From positions 167,326,822 to 167,390,821 of the forward strand of contig NC_090025.1 in the NCBI RefSeq assembly GCF_037176765.1: a stretch of 64,000 bases of DNA, given 5' to 3'. Shown piece by piece: positions 1 to 14,386 of the stretch; within the stretch, counting starts at the first letter, position 1; every line of letters begins with the position of its first letter. Made by a program: the position numbers and the translations under genes. The stretch comes from Anolis sagrei (lineage: Eukaryota > Chordata > Lepidosauria > Squamata > Anolidae). The notes beneath the pieces are model-generated. The model searched no databases. It was not told the origin of the DNA and saw only the letters and a list, made by a program, of their open reading frames with translations.

Positions 1-556
1 ATCCTAGTCTCCAGGGCAGCAGAAAACAAGTTTGCTCCCTCCTCCCTATGACTTCCCCTCACATGGCTATAATGTCTCCTTTCAGCCTTCTCTTCTGCAG
101 GCTTAACATACCCCAGCTCTTTAAGCTGCTCCTCATAGGGCTCAATCATTTTAGTCGCCATTCTCTGGCCACATTCGCTACATCTCCCTTCAATTGTGGT
201 GTCCAGAATTGGACACAGTGTGATTCCAGGTGTGGTCTGACCAAGGAAGAATAGAGGGGCAGCATGACTTCCCTGGATCTAGACACTATACTCCTATTTA
301 TGTAGGCCAAAATGCCATTGGCTTTTTAAGCTGCCGCATGACATTGTTCGCTCATGTTTAACTTGTCCACAAGGACTCCAAGATCTTTTTTCACACATGC
401 TGCTATTGAGACAGGCATCCTCCATTCTTTATCTTTGCATTTAATTTTTTCTGCCTAAGTGGAGTATCTTGCATTTGTCACTGTTGAGCTTCATATTGTT
501 GGTTTTGGTCTATCTCTCTAATCTGTTAAGGTCAATTTGAATTCTCCTCCTGTCTT
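1..556 (-). mobile_element. CR1 LINE 3' fragment
   Basis: The minus strand reads the CR1 reverse-transcriptase end. The plus text CTCCAGGGCAGCAGAAAACA and GGTGTGGTCTGACCAAGG occurs again at 17400-17680. It lies downstream of HMOX1 and runs past the left edge. Confidence 0.8.
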
Positions 557-789
557 ATATTAAAATGAACATGACTTGATAATACCAGTCAAAGTTGCAT
601 TGATTTCAGTGGGTCTACTCTAGCTAGGATTGACATTGAATTTATCTGATTGCATGTACCTACCGAATATAGAAACAGAGGCAACAAACAATGAAATAGG
701 CTTCCACATGGTGGAAAATTAGTTTTTGGGGCTGAGCTACCAACTGGAATAAGTTCATACAGTGAACAATAAAGAAAAAAATCACTTCA

Positions 790-1314
790 GTCAACTCAAA
801 AGAAATTTTAATGGTTCAATATATAACATATAAAGACAGATTACAAATATAGTAGGAAATGGTTCATTCACTAGTTCATTGCTGAGGTATAAATATGTTT
901 CAAAAATAGAAACATAGTATAAAACTTGTTTAAGCAAAGTCTTGTTTTCCAGGACGGGTACATGTAGGCCATACAACATCGGAAAATAATACAAAAACAA
1001 ACACTGGACAGAGTAACTGCAACAACATTGATTTCTCAGAGATCTAAGAGAGAAAGTGCTTGATCTTTGTGGTTCTTCCCTTTGTTTAAAGGCGTGCCAT
1101 ACTGTGACATTTCAGGATCTTTGCAGAAATGTTCTCCCCACTAATGTTTCAATTTTCAAACCATTTGCATCTTCTGTATTGTTAGTAAAACAAGAACAGC
1201 TAAGCCTAGGTCATCCAAGTTGGGGCTTCGAAGCATATCTTCCTTGATTATAAAAAGAGCTGTAAATTTAGGAAAGGGCAAGAACTGGCAAAACATGTTT
1301 GGAGTCCCTTCTGT
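790..1314 (-). other. HMOX1: HMOX1 3' untranslated region (inferred)
   Basis: This is the stretch after the HMOX1 stop down to an ATTAAA poly(A) signal on the minus strand at 807-812. No other coding signal was seen. The 3' end is a guess from the signal; canonical AATAAA was not seen closer to the stop. Confidence 0.5.
807..812 (-). terminator. Candidate HMOX1 poly(A) signal ATTAAA
   Basis: Reading the minus strand gives CCATTAAAATTTC about 500 nt after the HMOX1 stop. ATTAAA is the commonest variant signal. Cleavage would fall near 785-795. Confidence 0.4.
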
Positions 1315-1442
1315 TCACATGGCATACAAGCCGACAGCAATTGTTGCTGCCAAAAAGAAAAGAGCGAGGGTCCAACGCAACAATGGTGTGCTGGGCAACA
1401 TGTTCTTGTGGGTCATTCTTGCTCTGTCACTTTCCTTTGAAC
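1315..1442 (-). CDS. HMOX1: HMOX1 coding exon 5 with C-terminal anchor
   Basis: This exon completes Ser249 and encodes residues 250-290, ending in [21 protein letters not shown] and a TGA stop at 1315-1317. The last 20 or so residues are the tail anchor that holds the enzyme on the ER. The acceptor is TTTTAATATAG. Confidence 0.96.
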
Positions 1443-4400
1443 CTATATTAAAACAAAGAGAAACTTGTCAAACATGAAAACTTGTTGGAGAGATTTTATT
1501 TCTAAAACATTAAGTGATGCCATGGTCACATTGATAACATAACTGGATGCCAGGAATACACCTTTAAGCACAATGATACAGATAAATGATAGGCATTTCA
1601 TTTTTTTTTCTGCCTAAGTGGAGTATTTTGCATTTGTCACTGTTGAACCTCATTTTGTTAGTTCTGGCCCGCCTCTCTAATCTGTCAAGATCGTTTTGAA
1701 TTCTTCTCCTGTCTTCTGGAGTATTGGCTATCCCTCCCAATTTGGTGTTGTCTGCAAACTTGATGATCATACCTTCTCACCCTTCATCTAAGTCATTAAT
1801 AAAGATGTTGAACAGGACCGGGCCCAGGACGGAACCCTGCGGCACTCTGCTTGTAGCTTCTTTCCAGGATGAAGAGGAAGCATTGGTGAGCACCCTCTGG
1901 GTTCGTCCGTGGTGAGGGGAAATAACTCCCTAATATTCTCACCCCAGTACATCCCTATCTGGTTTCAAGATAAGTTTGCCATATAGATTTCCATCAAGAC
2001 CCACATTCAGTCATTACACACTCACAGTGCTAGTTAACAAACACATAAAACATGACAGCTAAGGATCACTCCTTTCTTTATGGGTCCCAGTAAAATCAGA
2101 AAGCAATGCAATTGCAGAAGTGGCTTTCATAAATAGATACTTACTGTGGGTTGTGTTGCCTGGTCTTGCACGAAGTTCAAGCTTGGGTTGTACAAGATGG
2201 CCATTCTCCGATGGTTGTCCCTGACTTGTCAATCTCTGTAGTTCTTGAAACACCTGAGAAAATGGATGGTAGAGGAGTTTTGTTATGAAGAGCACACATT
2301 TTCCTTTTTAAGTCAACTATATTAGAATTCCGCAAAAAAATATTTGAACAAAATTAAACGTTCCTTTGGTTTTTCAAACTTTTTACCATTTTCAAACTAG
2401 GACACAGAAAATTAATTTCCATTATGAACATGGCATTTCTTGCAGAGAAACCTGGCAAATCCATCAATTAAGTCTTTCCCAAACTAAGAGCTCTTCAGAT
2501 ATGTTGGACAATTATCAGCATCTCCAGGAGATAGTGAACCTATTCCCAATGTCAATTAGAGAAGATGTCATTTTTTTAAAGAAAAAATGACATTTGAATT
2601 TCCTTCTGTATGGGGAACCCCTTAATTGATAATTTTTAGCACCCAAATGTTGATTTTGAGTTCAAAATTAGTAGAGCAAATAAAGGCAGCCTCAAGATTA
2701 ATACAAACACAAAAGTAATCAGATCAGCTGCTTGCCAACAATTTAAAAAGTACACCCAATTCAAATAATCACTGTATTTTATATTTTGAAAAAAATAATT
2801 GTTCACCCTTGTCCCAGTATATGGTGCTGTAACTTGTAGGGCCCTCCCACACAGCCATATAACCCAGAATATCAAAGCAGATAATCCACAATATTTGCTT
2901 TGAACTGGGTTGACTATTTTCAGTCAGCAACATTAAGTTATCTGTTTGGCCTTCCAGATGTTGAGGAGTACAGCCTCCATCAGCCCCCTGGAATCCCAAT
3001 GGCTAGGGATTATGACTGCTAAGGATGCACCACATGTCAGTTAAAGTGGTGTCAGACCGACATTAATTCTCAAGATGCACCCTAAAGCCCTGGTAGCCTA
3101 TTCTGTGTTACTCTTGGTGTGTCCAGTTTTATTTACAAATGAAACATTATGAGAAGCTCAGTTCTCATAAGCCATCATCTGCCAAAATGTAGTTGTATCT
3201 CAATAAGAGACTATTGCCAACTGATTACTCACTTCTATGTTCAGCAGAAAAGATTTTTTGGCCTCTTCCAGGATTCTCTCCTCAGTAGCTGAGTCCATGG
3301 GGAGACTGTTCATCCGAGCTCGATACAGTTGTTTAAACTTGGAGATGTTAGTGACACCAGGGAAATTGAAGAAAGACAGTCCTTCTCCAGTATTAGGCAA
3401 GTGGAGAGATCTTTGGGCAATCTTTTTGAGAATCTGACCGCCAGACAAATCTCCAAGGTACCGGGTGTAGGCATGGGCCACCAAAAGCTCTGGTTCATAC
3501 TGGCCCACATGATGTAGCCTGTCCACATATTTCTGAGTTGCTTCATGACACTGAATCTCTTTCCTCCATGTTGGGCCATAGAAATACTCTAGGTCTTCTT
3601 CTAAAGCAGCCCTGCGATTCAGCTCATTTGGGAAATAAACGGGGGAGTAGACTGGGTTGTCCTTATTCCGCTCAGATTCCTCCTCCAGCGCCATATAGAT
3701 GTAATATAGAGAAGCTAAATACAGCTGAAACAAAGATAGAAAGATGAGCTTAGTACTAAAGTCACTCTTTAAGCTCACAACGCTCACTTGTATGTTATAT
3801 AGAACTATCATTGTGCATTATTTAATTTATTGACACTTTCTATTAATAATAGATCCATGATCCTAGAGCTGTAGCTATGCTGAACTCCATAGTTTCGCAT
3901 TGATATGGCATTGGGGGTTGTGCAGTGGGAGTATAGAGGGATGTGTTTGCTGTTTTGTGAGCTGGGGAAAGCATTTAATTTTGTTGGACAATGTACCATA
4001 ACAATAAAGTTATTCTATTCTATGATCATATTCCTATAACCCATATTTATATCTCTAAAATATCTGTCTGCCATAGAAACCTTTCATCAATTCATGGTTC
4101 AGATTCTACCAGTATTTCAGAGCAATGATACATGCAAGAAATCCATAAGGACCAACATAACATATATGTCTTGTCCAATTTATTTCCAACTTTTGGAAAC
4201 CTTAAGATGAACTTATCACAGAAGCTTCATGGCAAGATTTGTTCAGAGGGGGTTTGCCTTTGCCTTCCTCTGAGGATGAGAGAGTGTGACTTGCCTAGGG
4301 TTGCCCAGTGGGTTTCCATCACCAGGTTATAGTCCAGAGCTCGAACCACTACATGATACTGTCTCTTCTTAATTTCAGCCAAACATTTTAACTGTAGTAT

Positions 4401-7400
4401 TTGATGTCAGCGGTTTTCCCTGGTCTATCAACATTTGAAACTTTACTCAATGTTTTTTAGAAATATTATTATGAAGCACCCAAAAACGAATAAAGGAATA
4501 TGAAAGGCACGGTACACTAATTCAACCAGAGAAGTCAGCCATAGCAGAGCACTTAATGAACCAACAATTGAGAACACAGGAATGCTGGACCACTCTAACA
4601 ACAACCATATCAGACTTCATAGAGAAGCCATTGAAATCAACCAGCATGTGGACAATTTCAACAGAAAGGAGGAAACAATAAAAATGAACAAAATTTGGCC
4701 ACCAGTATTTTTAAAAAACTGAAAATCAAGACAGTAAACAAGGTATAACACTAAAAAAACAAGGGAATTCCAGACATGAAACAATCAGGGTCAGCTAATC
4801 ACCTCCCAACAAAGGAATCCACCAGGCAGGAAACAGTCAAGCTGTGAAGCTTCAAAGCTATTCAATGCTAATCAAGATGATCAATTGCAACATTCACACT
4901 TACTTCAAACAGAGAAGAGTTTTTTCTCCCACCCTGGACACTCCACAGATATATAAACCCCATTTGCCTTGTTTCCAACAAATCTCACAACCTCTGAGGA
5001 TGCCTGCCATAGATGTGAGTGATAAGGAGAGAATGCTTTGGGAACACAGCCATACAATCCATTATTATTATGGTTGTGGCATGTGCTAAAACGTTATATA
5101 CAATGAATTTTTTCCAAAGGTGAATGTTTGTCTTCTGAGATTACTTAATTTTTGTATCTGGAATTTTCGCTTTGCTGTGGTTGTCTGACCAGGGAATTGA
5201 GTTCCTCTCAACAAGGCCTACATATCACAATATTTTCTTCTGCTTATGATAATTATTGCTTTGTTTTTACATTCCATGCTTGCTTCATGACACTTGTACC
5301 TGTGAAGTTGTGAATCTGAATCATCAAGTCCCTACTGGGCAAAAAGGGGAGCAGGTTTCTGCTCTACATGTGTTTTTTTAGAAAAACCATTACGCCGTGG
5401 TGACTATATACTTTATGTGCATAAGGTGTTAGTTGCAGGTGTTTCCAATTAGAAAATACTAAGAAACATACAAGATATGAAGGCAGCAGTTCTATGGGTT
5501 TATACACAAAAGGACTGAGATCACATCTGGCTGGATCTTCAGGCAGTGATTTGGAAAAGGATTTTGTCTTGGAGGGCCTCTACCAGTTAAACTAGATGCT
5601 TCTGACCTGCATGAATAAATGACATGCTGCTATAAGGAAGATTTATATGTCCCTCTCCCTATCCAGTCATCCAGGATTATGCTCTTGTCACTCAAAATAA
5701 TTGGTTTGAAGTCATAATTGGATATCTGTCAGCAGAACTTCAGGAAAATGATTCTGACCATTTTAACTACATCAAACCTGTGCTGATTTACATCCATCAT
5801 AATCCAAGTATTACTCCCAACTAGGCTAAACCCATTGAATCTATAGGAACTAGACACTTCAAGATATATGTAAGTGGTGTTGATTGAATGGCTGTTCTTA
5901 AGTGTAACCACTGGATTTAAGTCATGAAGCCTAATTAAAGTCACTTTGCATCAAATCCAAGAGAACTCACGTAACTTTCCCAAACTTGCATGCCTGACAA
6001 CAGTAGAAGGGTAGTGTCAGAATGTGCTTATAACTATGCAGATAAAAATTGTGCAACAGCTTCCACTTGTCTGAAGCTGCGGCTCCTGATTTATCCTGAT
6101 TCCTCTATGTACTGCCTCCCTTCTGTCATCATCATCATCTTATTTCCCGACCTTCAAAAGCAGCATGGGATATAAGGGTCTTATGGAGGTGGTAGGGGAT
6201 CATGTGAAAATCAAGTTCTGTACAAGCAGAGGAGTTTTCCAATAAAGTTATCATTCCACATTTGTAGATTTCACTTTTGTTGATTTGCTTATTCATGGAT
6301 TTTATCAATATGTTCTGCCTAGGAATTTCTTGGTCCTCCAGTGTGACTCTATAGTCAACTTCCACTAGAGTGTGACCACAGAGTCAGGCTGGAGGTCTTA
6401 GAGATTCCTAGAGAAGTGTCATCTTGGGGAAAAATATAGTTTGTAGTGAATGTAGTGGGATGATTATTACAATACAACTTCAGTGGTTCTCAACCTGTGT
6501 ATCCCCAGGTGTTTTGGCCTTCAACTCCCAGAAATCCTAAAAGCTGGTAAAGTGGCTGGGATTTCTGGGAGTTGGCCAAAACACCTGGGGACCCACAGGT
6601 TGAGAACAACTGAACTAAGTAAATACAATTCAGTCAAACTCACTGACCGCTACCTTTATCAAGTAAAGAGAAATTATTACAACCTTTCCAGACCTTTTAT
6701 AAAGTACTTTCTGTCCCTTTCTGTGTTACAAATCAAAAACCAGAACAAGGCTAAATGCTTTTTAAATATTAACAAAGTTCCAGGAAAGATCTGTTTACAT
6801 GCAGTAAAGTCCAGCCCATGAGATTACACAATTCTTATGGGAAAATATTCTGGGGCTGCAATGCAATGTGGTCTATACAGAGATCAGAGTTTCACCCCAA
6901 ATCAAAAAGTGCAGTGTACACAATGTGACGAGATTTAGGATAGCAATATGCACAGGTGGCTGGAGTGAGCTGGGTTCTTGATTTCCATGATCACAGTGTA
7001 AACTTTACAAGAAATAATATGTCCACACAGCTTTCCTTTGACCTTAGTTGGTCAGCTGTACTAACAAGGAAATTACTCAGAAAAGGACAGCACTTTTGTT
7101 AAATTTTGTATATTCTGTTTATTTGTATTACATTCCTCATGCCTGCTCACTGTACCACATTTGTGGGATGGTAAGCTGCCAGGAGTGAGATGGAAACATC
7201 AGGGATATGTATTGTGGTGCTTTCCCCAGCCCATGTTTTGGACTACAAGGTAGAGTCCATAAGCATGAAATCTGCTTTAGTATAAAACAGCTAATGCTCC
7301 CATATCCTCAAAAGCATTGTGGAATGCCTGAGGTCCTTATAGGTGCCCGGTTCAGGCAATTCAGGGAGTTAAGGTGCCTATACTATGAAAATAGAAGAAT

Positions 7401-8147
7401 ATTGTTCTTCCAATATTTTGATGTCATGTGACTTCATCTTTCATAAAGATCTAGAAACATGGAAGTTCCATTGTGGTTTTGATTAGACAGTTTTCCCAGA
7501 AAAATCTTATCTCCCAGTTATGACCCAATTTTCAGTCCCTGCACTTTACTATTGTCTCTGCTTAGAGATACAGTGTTCCACCTTATATTGCTCTTTATCC
7601 TCAATTTTTGTCATCCGGCACTTGCACGTTATCTATCAGTCCTTCCTCACAACTGATTGTATTGGCCCCTCACCTGAGCCCAGAACTGTGTTGCTATCTC
7701 AGGCTACTGGCTTTCTGCTTGATTGTTGTTTTTATATTGTGTTATGTGGTTGTTTTACTTAGCTTGTTGCTGTTTTTATGAATTTTAATGTGTTATTTTA
7801 ATTACCTTAATCGGACTTGGCTCCATGTAAGCCTCCCTGAGTCCCTTCAGGGAGATGGAGGCAGAGTACAAAAATAAAGTTATTATTATTATTATTGGGT
7901 TGTTGTAGGTTTTTCCGGGCTATATGGCCATGTTCTGGAGGCAATTTTTCTCCTGACGTTTCGCCTGCATCTATGGCAAGCATCCTCAGAGGTAATTAAT
8001 GCTAATCAAGACCTCACTACCTCTGAGGATGCTTGCCATAGATGCAGGCGAAACGTAAGGAGAAAAATTGCCTCCAGAACATGGCCATATAGCCCGGAAA
8101 AACCTACAACAACCCAGTGATTCCGGCCATGAAAGCCTTCGACAATA

Positions 8148-8185
<38 letters not shown>

Positions 8186-8599
8186 GCATTTATAGCAGCA
8201 AGGATTTAGTGCATACAGGATGCAGAGAGAGGTGTTGCTATTCTTTCCCCTGCTTAAGGGCTGATTTTCTAGCAGGAATATTAGCAAACATGAAGTTCCA
8301 GATATTGCATTACACACCCCATCACACCGACTCACCACAGTAAATGGTGGAGAGTGATGGGTGTTGTAGTTCCTAAATATCTGGAGGGGCTCACATTTTT
8401 CACTTCTGCTTTAACAGAAGAGCAAATTCCACACAACCTTAGGAATCAAGTTATTTCCAACTGACAGGTTACATTCTAGATGTTTTAACATGAATGATAT
8501 TTATTTGGTTTGTTAATATCCTCGAGCCTTAAAAATAATGAAATCATCAACCTGAAGCTGACATGTGATAAATGTTTAATTTTGATATCTAACTTATAG

Positions 8600-8640
<41 letters not shown>

Positions 8641-11600
8641 AGGACTGATACAAGGCATCAGATCCTGTCTGATCTCAGAAACTAAGAAGCGATTGGACTG
8701 TTTAATATTTGGAAAGGGAACCATCAGTGAATATCCACTGCTGTAAGGTATATTTAGAGAAAGGCAATGGCAAACCACCTTTAAATCACTCTCACCAAGA
8801 AAATCCTATGAGAGAATCACCATAAGCGAGAGTTGACTTGAAGGCATATAATGACAGAGCAAACCCACAATTTGCTAAGGAGATCCAAAAGTGTATGTCC
8901 TCACATCTTTTTTTGAACCCTAAAAGCAGGTATGGGTATGTGGATTTGACTGAAGCAGTGTCACTGTAAGAGAGGATAATTAAGCCTTCCTCCACATCCA
9001 TTTCCAAATTGAAATCTCTCTCCCCTCCACACCAAATCTGACCAAAGTTGTTGTTAACCTCATCAAACTTTATAAGAACCATCCAAGACATAGAAGCTAT
9101 TTGGGGGTGTAGTTTGGCATCCTGGATAGCTCTCTTGTTTTATCAATATGGTTTGAGTGCTGGACTAGGACTCCTGGAGTTCAGGGTTTGAATTTCATCT
9201 CAGCTACAGAAAATCATAGGGTGACCTTGGGTAAATCCCACTCTCAGAGGAAGACGAAGGAAAACCTCCTCTGAATGAATGTTGAACTGGAAAACTCCAT
9301 GTAAGCTTTGCTTTAAGGTCGCTGTAAGTTGGAAACAACACAGCTCCTTTAAAGTTCAGACTGACACCTGGAGCAGATTCTTCAGTCCTTCAACATAGGA
9401 ACTATAGGCCCAGCTGCATCTCTAGTAAACTATTTGCGGCTATGAGACAATATTTCAACTGGGAGAAATGCAGAGCTTCCAAAAATGCTGGCAGATGTAA
9501 TAAAAAAAGAGATGTTTCTACCTCTGGTTCTGCTGCTTTGATCTGATTTTCTCCCACTCCGAAATCTACTTTTATAAAAGATGTTAGGAGACTGATCTCC
9601 TGGGTGATATCTAATCTGGCCATAATGTTTCACTTTTTTGTCTCCTTATATTGCTGAGGCTTCTTTTACCTTTGTACCCAGGTAGTTACAGATTATGGCA
9701 TCATTTCCTCTTTTCTCACTCAACCAGTCTAGTTTAATGGACACCTGCCAACCAACAAAGAATTGAAATCTCCAGGCAATATTCCATGTTTATTTGCTTG
9801 GCAATATATTGGTCACCTGGACTAGTCTTTCAAGAATGTCACTATTGCTCCCACAGCTTCCTCTCTGGGGTTCTAATTTCTTTCTCTTTTTCCCTGTTGA
9901 TTGTTACGTCTTGTTTCTGACTATTCACATCTCATTACCACATTATCTCAATAGGTATTAGGAGTGACACCCAATGATTATTTCTAACTTGTTCTACTAG
10001 ATGGCAGTGAAGAATGTTCAGCCTTAAAAAAAATCTAGTGCAGTGTTTCCCGAATTCTGGCCTTGTAAGTGTTTTGGAGTTTGGTTTCCAGAATCCCTGA
10101 CTGGTCGAAGGTGGGGCTTTTGGAAATCCAAAAACACTTGGAGGACTAGAGTTTGGAAATTACTGTATTTCAGGTGATATAGTTCTGAAAGCAGAGTTAA
10201 TTTCAATCTCCAAACGAACATGGGAACTGTGCTGTTTCCCTTGGAATGAAGTGGAATTCAACTACACATCCCAGAACTATATGTTATTGCTAAATTACTA
10301 TTCAATTAAATTGTAATAATGATGAAATATATAATGATGTTTAGACCCTCTTATCTTTTAAACTTTTCCTAAGTGTATATATTCCCATTTTTAATACATG
10401 AGATTTACATGTTAATTTTTATGGGCTGCTTTTATACTGTGGTATTTTATATCATACTTATTTGTTTTATATTCAAATGGATTACAGTCCAAGCTTTAAT
10501 AAACTACTTTTATATTTCAATGAGTTATAAATCCCAGCAAGCTACAATTGGGTGATTTTGGGCAAGTCACATTCTTTCAATTTCAAAGGAAGGCAAAGGC
10601 AAAATATCTTACAAAAAAAACTTCTTATAGGTTTGCTCTAGGGTTGTCATGTCGGAAGCTACTTGAAGGCATAGAACAACAACAATGGGCCCTTCCACAC
10701 AGGCCTATATCCAAGAATATCAAGACAGAAAGCCACACAATATCTGCTTTGAAACGGGACATATGGTAGTGTAGACTCAGCTAACCCAGTTCAAAACAGA
10801 TATTGTGGGATTTTCTGCCTTGATATTCTGGGATATAGGGCTTTGTGGAAGGGCCCTGAGACCACACTGCCATATAGTTCAGTTCAATGTGGATTTTATA
10901 CAACTGTGTAGAACCTTTCTCACCTTATACAATGGGCTCTTGGTATCCACTGAACCCCTGTGGATTCCAAAATGCATTGGATGCTCAACTCTTGTTACAT
11001 ATAGTGGTGTAGTAAAAATACTATAAAATGTCAAAATCAAGGTTTTGGGGGATCAAAAAAATATTTTTCAAGCACTGGATGGTAAAATCCATGGATACTT
11101 TGCGCTGACTGTATATACATTACTATACTATACTAACAAGCGAAAACTTTTTAAATTACTTAACATTGTTAAAAGTGAACATTTCACCCTGAAAGCTAAA
11201 CTGTCCTAAAACCAATGAGGGTAGTCCCATTGAATCAAATATTAAATGATGAGTTTATACACAGGCAACTCCCATTGGAGCAATTGATCTCCTTTAGCTG
11301 GAAATCACAGCAGGATTCAGGCCCTGTTGGGACTAACTAGTTTTTTTTTTGGTGTTGTGTCAGGAGCGACTTGAGAAACTGCAAGTTGCTTCTGGTGTGT
11401 GAGAATTAGTTGTCTGCAAGGATGTTGCCCAGGAGACGCCTGGATGAATTGATGTTTTTTTATCATCCTTGTGGGAGGCTTCTCTCATGTCCCTGCATGA
11501 GGAGCTGGAGCTGATAGAGGAAGCTCATCCGCCTCTCCCTGGATTTGAACCTGCAACCTGTCAGTCTTCAGTCCTGCCGGCACAGGGGTTTAACCCACTG

Positions 11601-14355
11601 CGCCACCGGGGGCTCCTACTAACTAGTTGAGGCAGCACAGCTCTTATTCAAAGACCGTGGAAGGGATCCCTATTAACTTAGACACAGGCTATTAAAATAG
11701 CAGGATATTGACAGTTTTATTTTATATAAAACATTCCAACCCCACATTTTCCATTTTATGAAATCTCAAAGTTTCCCCATTTCTGATTGCGACTATAAGT
11801 CCTATAAAGTAACCCACAGGTACCTTAAATTCACGGAGGGACACCTGCCCCTTCTGGAAGCTCTCCATGAACTGAGTGCTCTCCGCCTGGACGTGGACCT
11901 CTTTAGTGCTTTCCTTCAGAGCTTCTGACAAATCCCGATGGGACATCCTGTTGAAAAGAGGTTTGAATTCAGAAAGAAGTGTCAAAACACGAAATTCGTT
12001 TATGCTTTGTATACACCTGGTGGCACAACAGGTTAAACCGCTAAGCTGCTGAACTTGCTGGCCAAAAGGTTTGAATCCGGGGAGTGCTGTGAGCTCCCGC
12101 TGTTAGGCCCAGCTTCTGCCAACCTAGCAGTTCAAAAACATGCAAATGTAAGTAGATCAATAGGTATTGCTTTGTGCAGTCATGCCAGTCACATCACTTT
12201 GGAGGTGTCTACGGACAAGACTGGCTCTTTGGCTTAGAAATGGAAATGAGCAGCATCCTCCAGAGTCCAACACATCTAGACTTAATGTCAGGGGAAACTT
12301 ACTATACGCCTTATACACATCAGGGTTATCTGAGTCCACACTGCCATACATCCCATTTCAAAGCAGATATTGCGGGGTTTTCTGCCTTGATATTCTGGAA
12401 TATAGGGCTGTGTGGAAGGGCCCTCAGTTCAAAGCAGATATTGTGAATTATCTGTCTTGAGGTTGTTGAGCATGAAACACATTTTGAATACTCTCAGAAT
12501 GCAAACATATCATTATCCCTGCCAATTATGTGGACAGTTTTAGATTTGAGAATTCTGGACATGGGATGCTCAACTGGGACCTTGAAGGCAAACTGATGAA
12601 ATGTTGTCTGAACTGTGGACCTCCAGGTGTTTTGGATTTTGATTCCCAGAATCCTTATTTGTTGGTTGAGGTGGTTGAAGCTTCTGGGGGCCCCATCACA
12701 TAGTTGAATAAAATCCCATATTTTCTGTTTTGAACTGGAATATATAGCAGTGTGGTCTCAGATAACCTAGTTCAAAGCAGATATTGTGGCATTTTCTGCC
12801 CTGATATTCTGGCTATATGACTGTGTGGAAGAGCCCTAGGAGTTGAAGTTCACAGTGCCTAGAGGAGTAGCATTTGGGACTCACTGTTTTAGTGGGGATG
12901 AAGCTTGGGGGAGGAAAATACAGCCCATTTGAGCATCAAATGTATCACTCGGCTCACATAAACTATAATCCATGTACACATGTGTACATAATACATGTGT
13001 ATAGCATAAACCAGAGCTTAGAAAACATACTATAATGTCCCAAATTCTCAATAAAAGCTTTGAGAACCACCAATTTAGAGGGGGGGGGGGGGAAATAGCT
13101 TTAGAAAGATCCAGTCCACTCAAGCATCAAATATAACACTCAGCACACATAAGCATTAATATATACGCACATATGTACAGAAGATATACGTATAGTACAC
13201 GTCAGAGCTTTGAAAAGTCAATGTAATGTGTACTGAATCCCTAAACCAGCATCAAGAAAACTTTGAGAACCACCTTTTGACAGCAACAACCCTATATCCC
13301 AGAATATCAAGGCAGAAAATCCCACATTATCTGAGTGTGGACTCAACCCACTTCAAAGCAGATATTGTGGGACTAGGACACTAAGATCATCTGGGGAGGC
13401 CCTGCTCTCTGACCCGCCTGCATCACGGGCATGCTTGGCGGGGACGAGAGACAGGGCCTTCTCAGTGGTGGCCCCTCGGCTGTGGAACGCCCTGCCTGCA
13501 GATATCAGATCGGCCCCCTCCCTGCTGGCGTTTTGGAGGAAAGTGAAGACCTGGCTGTTCGAACAAGCATTTGATTAAACAGTATAATTGAACATAGGAA
13601 TACAGAATAATGGATGATGAGACTGGATTCTGATTTTACTGTTGAGGCGCTAATGATTATTATTCTGATGTTAATGATTTATGTTACAATTGTTTTTAAT
13701 TGCCCTATACTTGTCTCGTGATGTTTTGTATCAATGTTGTTCACCGCTTTGAGTCACCTGAGGGCTGAGAAAAGCGGTATATAAATAAAGTAAATAAATA
13801 AATAAATAAATAAAAAATTCTGCCTTGATATTCTGGTATATAGGGCTGTGTGGAAAGGCCCTGTAAGTAGAGTTAAGCCATGGATGAGCAAGTGTGCAAA
13901 ATATACTTTATTGCATATTGGAACACTGGTATCTAACAATTGGATCCAGGTGCAAAATAAACCAAACTCTGAGGCCCCCTCCGAACAGCTGTATACAATC
14001 CCACATCATCTGCTTTGAACTGGAATATGTGGCAGTGTGGCCTCAGATATCCCAGTTCAAAGCAGATATTGTGGGATTTTCTGCCTTGATATTCTGGGAT
14101 ATAGGGTTATGTGGCAGGGCCCTTAGTTTACACAAACTGCAATATACACACACACACATGTACAGGATATATATATGCATAGTAAACATCTGAAAAGTTA
14201 TAATAGTGTCCTGAATCTCAAAGTTAGAATTTGGAAAACTCTGATGTACATGTGCAGATAGTGAGAAAACGTACTTGTATATAGACTTATATAGTTTTTA
14301 TTGCCTTTATGTTTTATATGCATTTATGATGTAATGTAATTGTTCTTAACTGTGT

Positions 14356-14386
<31 letters not shown>

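Noticed and set aside
7896-8116. CRISPR-like or tandem array
   Set aside because: It is a single inverted pair in vertebrate DNA, with no repeat-spacer periodicity.
8655-8745. A functional 5S rRNA gene
   Set aside because: The 5S-like part has many changes and is fused to a SINE tail.
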